From assembly GCA_035690495.1 (NCBI GenBank), contig DASSKK010000064.1, positions 1 to 56,385 on the forward strand: 56,385 bases of DNA, given 5' to 3'. Shown piece by piece: positions 17,442-26,645 of this stretch (position 1 is its first letter; each line of letters opens with the position of its first letter). A model generated the notes under the pieces. The model searched no databases, was not told the origin of the DNA, and worked only from the letters and a program-made list of their open reading frames with translations. The DNA comes from DASSKK01 sp035690495 (GTDB taxonomy: Bacteria; Actinomycetota; Actinomycetes; Propionibacteriales; Nocardioidaceae). A program made the position numbers and the translations under genes.

Positions 17442-19198
17442 TGACCGACACTGCCCTCGCGGTCGGCGCGACGGGGATGCTGCGCGACTTCAACCGGGCG
17501 GGCGTGCTGAGCGCCGCCGACGTGCACGTGGCCCGTCGCATCTCCGCCCTGGCCGGGGAGAACGACCAGCGGGCGCTGCTCGCGGCAGCGCTGCTCACCC
17601 GCGCGGTCCGGCACGGCTCGGTCTGCCTCGACCTGGCCGCGGTGGTCGAGGCGGTCGCACTGCCGCCCGGACTCGCCTGGCCCGACCTGCCCGGATGGGT
17701 GGCCGCGGTCACCGGCAGCCCGCTGGTCGACCGGGGCGTCCTGCGCTGGGAGTTCGACAGGCTCTACCTCGACCGCTACTGCCGCCAGGAGGCGCAGGTC
17801 TGCGCAGATCTGACGGTTCGGGACGCCGGGCCGCAGCCGGTGGTGGACGGGAGCCTGCTCGGGTCCGGCATCGCTCGCGTCTTCCCGGACCCGGGGTACG
17901 ACGAGCAGGCGCACGCCTCGTGTGCGGCCGCCACCCGCTGGACCAGCGTGCTCACCGGCGGCCCCGGCACCGGCAAGACCGCCACGGTGGCCAGGCTGCT
18001 GGCGTTGCTGGCAGAGCAGGTGCCCGGCTCGGCCGCGCCGGGCGGGAGCCGAGAGCGGTTGAGGGTCGCACTCACCGCGCCCACCGGCAAGGCGGCGGCC
18101 CGCCTGGAGGAGGCCGTCCGGGAGGCCACCGCCGAACTGCACCCCGAGGACCGGGACCGGCTCGGCACGCTGACCGCGTCGACCCTGCACCGGCTGCTCG
18201 GCTACCGCCACGAGAACCGCACCCGGTTCCGTCACCACCGGGGCAACCGGCTGCCGCACGACGTGGTGGTCGTCGACGAGACGTCGATGGTGTCGCTGAC
18301 GATGATGGCCCGGCTCGTGGAGGCGGTGCGGCCCGATGCCCGGCTGATCCTGGTCGGCGATCCCGACCAGCTCGCCTCGGTGGACGCGGGCGCGGTGCTG
18401 GCCGACCTGGTGGCCGGCTACGCCGGGCGGCCGGACTCGCCGGTCTCGACGCTGATGACTCCCCATCGGTTCGGCGGGGCGATCGCCGAGCTTGCCGCCG
18501 CGATCCGCACCGGCAGCGGGGACGAGGCGGTCGGCGTACTCCGCTCCGGCGACGCCGATGTCACGCTGGTCGAGGACCCGGACCCCGCGCCGCTGCTGCA
18601 TGCGAGCCTGCGTGACGAGGCGCTGGCGGTGCGCGAGGCCGCGCTGGCCGGTGACGCATCCGCCGCGATCGAGGCGCTCGGCAGGCACCGGCTGCTGTGC
18701 GCGCACCGTGCGGGTCCCTACGGGGTGGCCCACTGGAACCGGCAGGTCGAGCACTGGATCAGCGAGGCCACCGGCGACCCGCTCTACGAGCCGATGTACG
18801 TCGGCCGGCCGTTGCTCGTCAGTGCGAACGACCACGGGCTCGGGGTCTACAACGGGGACACCGGCGTGGTGGTGCGCAGCGGGGACGCCGTGCGCGCAGT
18901 CGTCACCGGAGCCTCGGGTCTGCTCGACCTGGCCCCCGGCAGGCTCGGCGACGTGGAGACCATGCACGCGATGACGATCCACAAGAGCCAGGGCAGCCAG
19001 GCCGAGGAGGTCACGGTGCTGCTCCCGCCACCCGGGTCCCGGCTGCTCACCCGTGAGCTGCTCTACACCGCGGTCACCCGGGCCCAGCGCCGAGTGCGCG
19101 TCGTGGGCAGTGAGACGGCGCTGCGCGAGGCGCTGGCCCGGCGCGCCCAGCGCGCGAGCGGCCTGCGGCAGCGGTTGGCCGCCCAGCAGCCCCACTAG
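17441..19198 (+). CDS. recD: Exodeoxyribonuclease V subunit alpha (RecD helicase)
   Basis: 585 residues, last gene of the recCBD operon, with its ATG sharing one base with the recB stop. It is a 5'-to-3' SF1B helicase. Marks: Walker A TGGPGTGKTATV (Lys179), motif Ia LTAPTGKAAARL, Walker B VVVDETSMVSLTMM, motif III LVGDPDQLASVDAGAVL, and the C-terminal UvrD-like MTIHKSQGSQAEEVTVLLP followed by LLYTAVTRAQRRV. The N-terminal ~120 residues are the usual RecB-contacting domain. All elements of an active enzyme are present. Confidence 0.95.
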   Translation: MTDTALAVGATGMLRDFNRAGVLSAADVHVARRISALAGENDQRALLAAALLTRAVRHGSVCLDLAAVVEAVALPPGLAWPDLPGWVAAVTGSPLVDRGVLRWEFDRLYLDRYCRQEAQVCADLTVRDAGPQPVVDGSLLGSGIARVFPDPGYDEQAHASCAAATRWTSVLTGGPGTGKTATVARLLALLAEQVPGSAAPGGSRERLRVALTAPTGKAAARLEEAVREATAELHPEDRDRLGTLTASTLHRLLGYRHENRTRFRHHRGNRLPHDVVVVDETSMVSLTMMARLVEAVRPDARLILVGDPDQLASVDAGAVLADLVAGYAGRPDSPVSTLMTPHRFGGAIAELAAAIRTGSGDEAVGVLRSGDADVTLVEDPDPAPLLHASLRDEALAVREAALAGDASAAIEALGRHRLLCAHRAGPYGVAHWNRQVEHWISEATGDPLYEPMYVGRPLLVSANDHGLGVYNGDTGVVVRSGDAVRAVVTGASGLLDLAPGRLGDVETMHAMTIHKSQGSQAEEVTVLLPPPGSRLLTRELLYTAVTRAQRRVRVVGSETALREALARRAQRASGLRQRLAAQQPH

Positions 19199-19270
19199 CC
19201 AGGGGCACTACGCTGGGTCGCAACATTGCAGGGATCGCGTCCGCACGAGGAGCCTGGGAGGATGCGGCGC

Positions 19271-20668
19271 ATGGAGGCAGAGCCGCTGCGCCACGACGTA
19301 CGCGGGGCCGACAGCTCGGCGGCACAGGGAGAGTCCGCCGCGGTACTGCTGAAGCGCGCCCAACAGGTGGCCGACGAGCTCCGCGGCGACGCTCAACGTG
19401 AGCGCGACGATGCCCAGCGCGAGCGCGACGAGACCGCACGGGACCTGACCAGGGCCCGGGAGGTGCTGAGCGAAGCCTCCGCCGAGGCGCAGCAGGTCGT
19501 CGCCGACGCCGCCGAGCAGGCCAGCCTGGTGATCACCGCAGCGGAGTCACAGCGCGACCAGATGCTCGCCGAGGCCTCCGGGCAGGCGACCGAGCGGGCC
19601 GAGGAGTCCGGCCGTGCCCTCGAGCAGGCGCGGACCGAGGCCGACAAGCTGCTGGGAGAGGCCGTCGCCGAGTCGGACCGGCTCATCGAGGAGGCCCGCG
19701 CACGCGCCGAGAAGTCGGACTCCGACAGCCGCGAGCTGGCCGAGTCCCGGCAGCGCGAGGCCGAGAACGCGGCCGAACAGCTGAGGGCCGGTGCCGCCGA
19801 CGAGGCGCGACAGCTCCGGGAGGCCGCCACCCAGGAGGCCGAGCAGACCCGCCAGCAGGTCGCCACGATCCGGGCGGACGCCGTCCGCGACGCGGAGGTC
19901 GAGGCCGAGAGCGCCCGGACGCGGGCCGCGCAGGTGCTCGCCGACGCACGTACGCAGGCCAAGGACAAGCTGGCCGGCGCCGAGGAGCAGCTCGCGTGGA
20001 CCCGGCGCACCGTCGACTCCTTGCTGGCCACCGCGGAGCTGGAGGGCGAGCGGATCCGGGCCGTCGCACGGCGCGACGCGTCGGGGCACGTGGCCGGCAG
20101 CCGGCGCCGTCTCCAGGCCGTGATCGCGGACCTGCGTGCCCGGCTGAGCGCCCAGGCAGCCGAGGCCGAGAACGGCGCCGCAGAGCTGGCGCGGGCGGCC
20201 GAGGACGTGCGGGCCGCCGCGGAGGACGACGCCCAACGACTGCTCGCGGCCGCGGGGGAGGACGCGGCGCGGGTGCGGGCGGAGGCCGACGAGTACGCCG
20301 AGCGTGTCCGTGAGCGCGGCGAGCGTCGCCTCCAGGAGGCCGAGTCGGGTGCGCGTATCCTGCGCGAACGTGTCGCGGACGAGGTGGTGCGCAGCCAGCG
20401 GACCGCCCAGGACGAGCTGCGCAAGGCGCGCGAGGAGGCGGTCGCGCACCTGGACGAGGCCAGACGGGAGGCCGACGACGTACGCACGCAGGCACGTGCC
20501 AGCCTGGAGGAGGCCCGCAGCGAGGTGGCGAAGCTCTCCGGTCGCCGCGACGAGATCGCCGACGAGCTCGGTCGGCTCTCCGGCGTGATCTCGGCCCTCG
20601 CCGTCCCGACCGATCAACCCACACCTGCCGGGGGGTCCGACAAGGAAGAGGACAACGACGATGACTGA
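19271..20668 (+). CDS. Long coiled-coil protein, 465 residues
   Basis: The start is taken as ATG 19271, 9 bases after GGGAGG; a second ATG at 19262 directly touches that site. Almost the entire chain is Ala/Glu/Arg/Gln-rich coiled coil (EQASLVITAAESQRDQMLAEA, DEARQLREAATQEAEQTRQQ and so on), with a short acidic tail (KEEDNDDD). No signal peptide or membrane span is visible. It resembles actinobacterial cytoskeletal or polar scaffold proteins of the Wag31/FilP/Scy style without an identifiable family domain. It overlaps the DivIVA-domain gene by 8 bp (20661-20668), so the two are surely co-translated. Confidence 0.75.
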   Translation: MEAEPLRHDVRGADSSAAQGESAAVLLKRAQQVADELRGDAQRERDDAQRERDETARDLTRAREVLSEASAEAQQVVADAAEQASLVITAAESQRDQMLAEASGQATERAEESGRALEQARTEADKLLGEAVAESDRLIEEARARAEKSDSDSRELAESRQREAENAAEQLRAGAADEARQLREAATQEAEQTRQQVATIRADAVRDAEVEAESARTRAAQVLADARTQAKDKLAGAEEQLAWTRRTVDSLLATAELEGERIRAVARRDASGHVAGSRRRLQAVIADLRARLSAQAAEAENGAAELARAAEDVRAAAEDDAQRLLAAAGEDAARVRAEADEYAERVRERGERRLQEAESGARILRERVADEVVRSQRTAQDELRKAREEAVAHLDEARREADDVRTQARASLEEARSEVAKLSGRRDEIADELGRLSGVISALAVPTDQPTPAGGSDKEEDNDDD

Positions 20669-21809
20669 GCCCAGCAACGAGCCCACCGGCAGCCCCCCGC
20701 GCCCCACCACCCATAGGTTCCGGGTGGTGCTGCGCGGCTACGAGCCCGCCGAGGTCGACCGGCGCGTCAGCGAGCTCCAGGACGCCGCGGACGCCGCCCG
20801 GCAGGAGACGGAGCGGCTCGCCGGGCAGGTGCGTGGGTTGGAGGAGAAGGCCGCTGCGTCCTCTGCGTCTGCCGGGCCGTCGACGCCGCCGACGTTCACC
20901 CACCTTGGTGAGCGGGTCGGCCAGATCCTCACCCTCGCCGAGGAGGAGGCCGAGCAGCTGCGGAAGACGGCCGCCGAGCAGGTGGCCGGGGAACGCGGTG
21001 CTCTTGCCGCGGAGGCCGACCGGGTGCGCGACGAGGCCGACCACTACGCGACGACCCGGCGCAGCGAGGCCGACACCGAGGCGGCCCGCATCCTGGAGGA
21101 CGCCCGCGGCCGGGCCGACGAGCAGCTCGATCACGCCGAACGGGACGCGTCCGCCCGGTTGCAGGAGGCGGAGGCCGTCTACGAGGACCAGCGGGCGAAG
21201 GCTGCGCGTGCCGCCGCCGACTTCGAGACCACGCTGGCGAGCCGCCGGCAGACCGCGGAGGCCGAGTTCACTGCGCGGATGGAGGAGAGCCAGCAACGTC
21301 TCGACGAGCTGCAGCAGCGCACCGAGCAGACCGCCAAGGAGGCGGACTCGACGCACGACGAGGCGCTCCGGGAGGCCAACCGGATCGTCGAGGAGGCCCA
21401 GAGGCAGGCGGCACAGCTGCTTGCCGACGCCCGGTCGGCAGCGGACCGCGTGCGCACCGAGTCCGACCGCGAGCTCGCAGCCGCCATGCAGCGCCGCGAC
21501 AGCATCAACGCGCAGCTGGCGAACGTGCGTCAGATGCTCGTCACGCTCACGGGCACCCCGCCGGCCGCCCTGGTCGACGCCGTGACGGGCACCGAGGACG
21601 TGACAGACGCGGACGAGGACTCCGACATCGCGGTCACGGACGCCGACCAAGCGACCGACGAAGCGATCGATGAAACCGCCGACGAAGCGACCGATGAAGG
21701 GGCCGAGGTCGACGCCGAGGTCGACGCCGAGGACGCCGAGGCCGACACCCCCACCGACAACGCCGAGGAGAACACGCCGAAGCAGGAGACGCAGCGGAAG
21801 CAGGACTGA
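20661..21809 (+). CDS. DivIVA-domain coiled-coil protein
   Basis: 382 residues. Residues 19-36 (RFRVVLRGYEPAEVDRRV) are the DivIVA/GpsB membrane-binding signature (F-x-x-x-x-R-G-Y-x-x-x-E-V-D). A long coiled coil follows, broken around residues 70-85 by a Ser/Pro linker. The final ~75 residues are highly acidic with repeated T-D-E-A/D-A-E units (DEAIDETADEATDEGAEVDAEVDAEDAEAD in pieces). DivIVA proteins sit at curved membrane and recruit wall-growth or segregation proteins. This is not the essential Wag31 itself, which normally sits next to dcw genes. The next gene starts at the base after its stop. Confidence 0.85.
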   Translation: MTEPSNEPTGSPPRPTTHRFRVVLRGYEPAEVDRRVSELQDAADAARQETERLAGQVRGLEEKAAASSASAGPSTPPTFTHLGERVGQILTLAEEEAEQLRKTAAEQVAGERGALAAEADRVRDEADHYATTRRSEADTEAARILEDARGRADEQLDHAERDASARLQEAEAVYEDQRAKAARAAADFETTLASRRQTAEAEFTARMEESQQRLDELQQRTEQTAKEADSTHDEALREANRIVEEAQRQAAQLLADARSAADRVRTESDRELAAAMQRRDSINAQLANVRQMLVTLTGTPPAALVDAVTGTEDVTDADEDSDIAVTDADQATDEAIDETADEATDEGAEVDAEVDAEDAEADTPTDNAEENTPKQETQRKQD

Positions 21810-22175
21810 ATGCTCGACGGGCTCTCCTACGTGGCCATCGTGGCATCCGCGCTGGTGACGGTCGGCGCGGGCGTGCTGTTCGCGGTGCGGCGGTCCCGGC
21901 CGCGGCGGCTCGACACCGCGGCCTGGGTGCTCGAGGTCATCCTGCTGATCCGTGCGGTGGCCGGGGCCGGCACGCTGTTGCACGGAGTGAAGGCGGCCGA
22001 GCCGGCGCCGTATCTCGGCTACCTGATCGCCTCGGTGTGCGTGATGCCGGTGGCCCTGGGTGCGCTGACCGAGGACCGTGAGCGCTGGTCGAACGCGGTG
22101 GTCGCGGTGGCGGCTCTGGCGCTCGCGGTGATCTCGGTGCGGCTGCTGATGACGTGGGGAGGCGGGCGTGGATGA
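21810..22175 (+). CDS. Small four-helix membrane protein
   Basis: 121 residues, ATG immediately after the DivIVA-gene TGA. About four hydrophobic segments are visible: VAIVASALVTVGAGVLFAV, WVLEVILLIRAVAGAGTLL, YLIASVCVMPVALGAL and VVAVAALALAVISVRLLM, separated by short charged loops. No catalytic motif is recognised. The 8-bp overlap with the next membrane gene and the coupling to the coiled-coil genes suggest a membrane partner pair for the scaffold proteins; that role is inference. Confidence 0.7.
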   Translation: MLDGLSYVAIVASALVTVGAGVLFAVRRSRPRRLDTAAWVLEVILLIRAVAGAGTLLHGVKAAEPAPYLGYLIASVCVMPVALGALTEDRERWSNAVVAVAALALAVISVRLLMTWGGGRG

Positions 22176-22608
22176 GCGTCCGGCTGCTTCGCACAGCGGA
22201 CCGCACAAGGTGCTGCTCGCGTTCTACGCCCTGTTCGTGCTGGCCGCTGGCGCCCGCAGTGCGTTCCAGCTCGCCACCGAGCTCGGTCGGGCGCCTCTGG
22301 CCTACTCCCTGTCGGCGGTCGCGGCCTGCACGTATGCCGCGGGCTGGGTGGCGATCCGCCGGGCCAGCGTCGGCCGCACCGGCTTCGCGAGCGTGATGCT
22401 CTGGGTGGAGCTGGCCGGGGTGCTGGCGGTGGGGACGCTCAGCCTGGTGCGCAGCAGCTGGTTCGCCGACGCATCGGTGTGGTCGGAGTACGGCGTGGGC
22501 TACGGCTTCGTGCCGGCCGTCCTGCCGGTGGCCGGACTGTTCTGGCTGCGCCACCAGCGGCGCGGCGGTCGCCGACCAGGCTCACCCGTACCGACAGGCA
22601 CTCCCTAG
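22168..22608 (+). CDS. Small membrane protein paired with the preceding one
   Basis: 146 residues from a GTG overlapping the previous stop by 8 bp. Hydrophobic segments: VLLAFYALFVLAAGARSAF, YSLSAVAACTYAAGWVA, VMLWVELAGVLAVGTLSLV and GFVPAVLPVAGLFWL, followed by a basic cytoplasmic tail (RHQRRGGRRPG). No known family is recognised. It is the last of five tightly spaced genes (coiled coil, DivIVA, two membrane proteins) lying behind recCBD. Its stop overlaps the convergent tetR by 4 bp. Confidence 0.7.
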   Translation: MDERPAASHSGPHKVLLAFYALFVLAAGARSAFQLATELGRAPLAYSLSAVAACTYAAGWVAIRRASVGRTGFASVMLWVELAGVLAVGTLSLVRSSWFADASVWSEYGVGYGFVPAVLPVAGLFWLRHQRRGGRRPGSPVPTGTP

Positions 22609-23273
22609 CCCAGCAGATGGCGGTAGCGGCGCCGGTGCGGAGGCGTCACCAGTGCGCCCAGGAACAGCGCGGTCTGCGCACGCGTGTAGTCCGCCACCGT
22701 GTAGCGGGATCCGAAGTGCCAGTGCTTCAGCGCCCAGCCGTGCGCGGTGAGCATCAGGTCGTAGACGACCAGGTCCGCGTCGGCCTCGCGCAGCAGCCGC
22801 CGCTCGATCCCCGCTTCGAGGGCGATTCGCAACGGGGCGGCGGTGGCCACCTCCAGCTCCTTGATCCGCTCCCGGCCGGCCCGGTCCAGGGTGCGGCTCT
22901 CCCGGTAGGTGAGGACGACCGCGTCGCGGTCAGCGTCGATGATCTCGACGTACCTCGCGAACCCGGCCGCCAGCCGTTCCACCGGGTCGTCGCCGACGGC
23001 GTCCATCGCAGGCTCGAGCTGGTCGCGGAACGAGTCCAGGATGTCCTGGACGGCGGCCAGCAGGATCTCCTCCTTGCCGCCGAAGTAGGTGTAGAGCAGG
23101 CCGACGCTGACCGACGCCTCCTCGGCGAGCGCCTGCATGGACATCTGGTGGAAGCCGGTGCGCTGCATCACCGACACAGCCGCGTCGAGCACCTGCCTTC
23201 GGCGGGTGTCACGGCGCGCGGCGCGCACGGCGTCCTCGACCGACCCGGGGGAGACCGGCGGCTGGGTCGTCAC
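22605..23273 (-). CDS. TetR-family regulator of the catabolic operon
   Basis: 222 residues from a GTG that overlaps the upstream crotonase stop (GTGA). The N-terminal HTH is canonical: TRRRQVLDAAVSVMQRTGF, then MQALAEEASVSVGLLYTYFGGKEEIL. The C-terminal ligand domain (YVEIIDADRDAVVLTYRESRTLDR) resembles TetR_C regulators of acyl-CoA and fatty acid pathways. It is the last gene of the leftward operon with the SDR, ligase and crotonase genes, so it probably autoregulates by binding the palindromes at 26566-26602, relieved by a CoA-ester or acid substrate. That regulation is inference. Confidence 0.88.
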   Translation of the reverse strand: MTTQPPVSPGSVEDAVRAARRDTRRRQVLDAAVSVMQRTGFHQMSMQALAEEASVSVGLLYTYFGGKEEILLAAVQDILDSFRDQLEPAMDAVGDDPVERLAAGFARYVEIIDADRDAVVLTYRESRTLDRAGRERIKELEVATAAPLRIALEAGIERRLLREADADLVVYDLMLTAHGWALKHWHFGSRYTVADYTRAQTALFLGALVTPPHRRRYRHLLG

Positions 23274-24076
23274 GGGGCGTCCTGTGCCGAGGGGAACACG
23301 GGAGGCCGCCTCTCGCGCAGGGCCGCCGCTCCCTCGACGACGTCGGGGCCGAGGAACCCGAGCATCTCGTAGGCGGCCGAGGCGTCGAAGACCGGCCCGG
23401 CCTGCCGCAGCCAGCTGTTCAGCGCCTTCTTGGTCCACCGGACGGCCGGCTGGGAGCCCTGTGCCAGCCCGTCGGCGATGCGGAGCGCCTCGTCGAGCAC
23501 CTGCTCGCGCGGCAGGGCCAGGCTGACCATCCCGATCCGCTCGGCCTCCTCCCCGGTGAGCATCTCCCCGGTGAGCAGGTAGTAGCGGGCCTTGGCCATC
23601 CCGGCCAGCAGCGGCCAGATGATCGCGGCGTGGTCGCCGGCGGCCACGCCGAGCTTCACGTGTCCGTCTCCGAGCCGGGCATCCTGGGCGGCCACCGAGA
23701 CGTCGGCCAGCAGCGCCACCACGAGCCCGGCCCCGACCGCGACCCCGTTGATCGCCGACACGACCGGCTTCTGGCAGTCGAGGATGTTGTAGACCAGGTC
23801 GCTCATCTCGCCGAGCATGTGCGAGACCCGCTGATGGTCGCCGGCCATCCGCTGCACCATCGCCAGATCCCCGCCCGCGCTGAACGCCTTGCCGGCGCCG
23901 GTCACCACCGCGACGCGGGTCTGCGGGTCGGTGGACACGTCGCGCCAGACCCGGGCCAGCTCGGCGTGCATCTGCTCGTCGGTGGCGTTGTACGCCTCGG
24001 GCCGGTTCAGTGTGATCAGCAGGACGCCGTGGTCGCGGCGCTCGAACACGATCTGGTGGTAGTCGTCGAAGTCCAT
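23270..24076 (-). CDS. Enoyl-CoA hydratase/isomerase family protein
   Basis: 268 residues. The ATG at 24076 is preceded by GAGGAG; the longer open frame is antisense-like extension. The crotonase fold is shown by ITLNRPEAYNAT, GKAFSAGGDLAMVQ and VAVGAGLVVALLADVSVAA. The usual first catalytic Glu segment reads GHVKLGVAAGDHAAIIWP, and the second (KARYYLLTG) lacks Glu too, so chemistry may differ from simple hydration (isomerase, hydrolase or ring-opening members exist). It sits between a ligase and a TetR in one operon, so it should act on the same CoA ester. Confidence 0.87.
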   Translation of the reverse strand: MDFDDYHQIVFERRDHGVLLITLNRPEAYNATDEQMHAELARVWRDVSTDPQTRVAVVTGAGKAFSAGGDLAMVQRMAGDHQRVSHMLGEMSDLVYNILDCQKPVVSAINGVAVGAGLVVALLADVSVAAQDARLGDGHVKLGVAAGDHAAIIWPLLAGMAKARYYLLTGEMLTGEEAERIGMVSLALPREQVLDEALRIADGLAQGSQPAVRWTKKALNSWLRQAGPVFDASAAYEMLGFLGPDVVEGAAALRERRPPVFPSAQDAP

Positions 24077-24126
24077 GGCTCCTCGAGAGCGGTTTCGGGG
24101 GTGGGCCGGGGGATGAGATGCGATGG

Positions 24127-25764
<1,638 letters not shown>

Positions 25765-25786
25765 CCCTGGTCCTCCTCTGGTCTCG

Positions 25787-26554
25787 CTAGCCCGCCATCG
25801 TCAACCCGCCGCTGACGCTGAGCACCTGGCCGGTGACGAACGACGCGGACTCGGAGGCGAAGAACAGCACGGCGGCGGCGACCTCCTCGGGCTGCGCCGG
25901 CCGCCGCATCGGGATGGCCCGGACCAGTGCCTCGCGCAGCTTCTCCGGGAAGGAGTTGAACAGCGGCGTGTCGGTAGGGCCGGGACACACGCAGTTCACG
26001 GTGATCCGGTGTCGGGCGGTCTCGCGGGCCAGTGACTTGCTCAGCGCGATCACCCCGCCCTTGGCGCCCGCGTAGACGGACTCACCGGCGCTGCCGACGC
26101 GTCCGGCGTCGCTGGCGATGTTGACGATCCGGCCATCCGTGCTCTGCTCGCTCTCCGCGGCTTCGATCATCGCGGGCAGGAACGCCGAGCAGACGTGCAC
26201 CTGACCGAGATAGTTGATCGCGACGATCTTGTTCACGAGCTCGGCGTCGATGTCGACGAATGCGGACGAGCGGTCCCAGCCGGCGGCGTTGACGAGCACG
26301 TCGGGGACACCGACCTCGGCGAGCACGCGGTCGCGGAGCTCGTCCACCGACGACCGGTCCGCGACGTCGACGCGCAGCGGCACGATCAGATCGGGGCTTG
26401 GCGCGGCGGTGTCCTCGGCACCCCTCCAATCGAGGTCCGCCGCGACCACCCGAGAGCCCCGTTCGGCGAGGCCGCATGCGATCGCTCTGCCGATGCCGGA
26501 CCCCGCTCCGGTGACGACGGCGACGCTTCCCAACACGGCCTCCCGCAGCATCAT
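25787..26554 (-). CDS. SDR-family dehydrogenase, BadH/FabG-like
   Basis: About 255 residues from ATG 26554; upstream TTG codons are also possible, as is a GTG nine residues in behind GGGAGG. It is a classical short-chain dehydrogenase: cofactor loop VTGAGSGIGRA, NAAG motif VLVNAAGWD, catalytic Ser in NIASDAGRVG and the YAGAK Tyr/Lys pair. The C-terminus FVTGQVLSVSGGLTMAG is very like 2-hydroxycyclohexanecarboxyl-CoA dehydrogenase (BadH) and related enzymes. It is the first gene of the leftward operon, 11 bp from the double operator. It probably oxidises a 2- or 3-hydroxyacyl-CoA. Confidence 0.87.
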   Translation of the reverse strand: MMLREAVLGSVAVVTGAGSGIGRAIACGLAERGSRVVAADLDWRGAEDTAAPSPDLIVPLRVDVADRSSVDELRDRVLAEVGVPDVLVNAAGWDRSSAFVDIDAELVNKIVAINYLGQVHVCSAFLPAMIEAAESEQSTDGRIVNIASDAGRVGSAGESVYAGAKGGVIALSKSLARETARHRITVNCVCPGPTDTPLFNSFPEKLREALVRAIPMRRPAQPEEVAAAVLFFASESASFVTGQVLSVSGGLTMAG

Positions 26555-26565
26555 CAACAAGCCCC

Positions 26566-26602
26566 GAATGACTGTTCATTCAGCCAAAACGAATGATCAT
26601 TC
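26566..26602. promoter_or_regulatory. Double palindromic operator (GAATGA...TCATTC)
   Basis: GAATGACTGTTCATTC (26566-26581) and GAATGATCATTC (26591-26602) share the half-site GAATGA/TCATTC. The first has a 4-base spacer and the second none. Centres are 23 bp apart, about two helical turns. They lie just before the start of the SDR-ligase-crotonase-TetR operon and are a strong candidate site for that TetR. Confidence 0.75.
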
Positions 26603-26645
26603 ATCACGCGTCGCATGTCAAGCCCCCGTCGCGCCGCGCGCCTGC

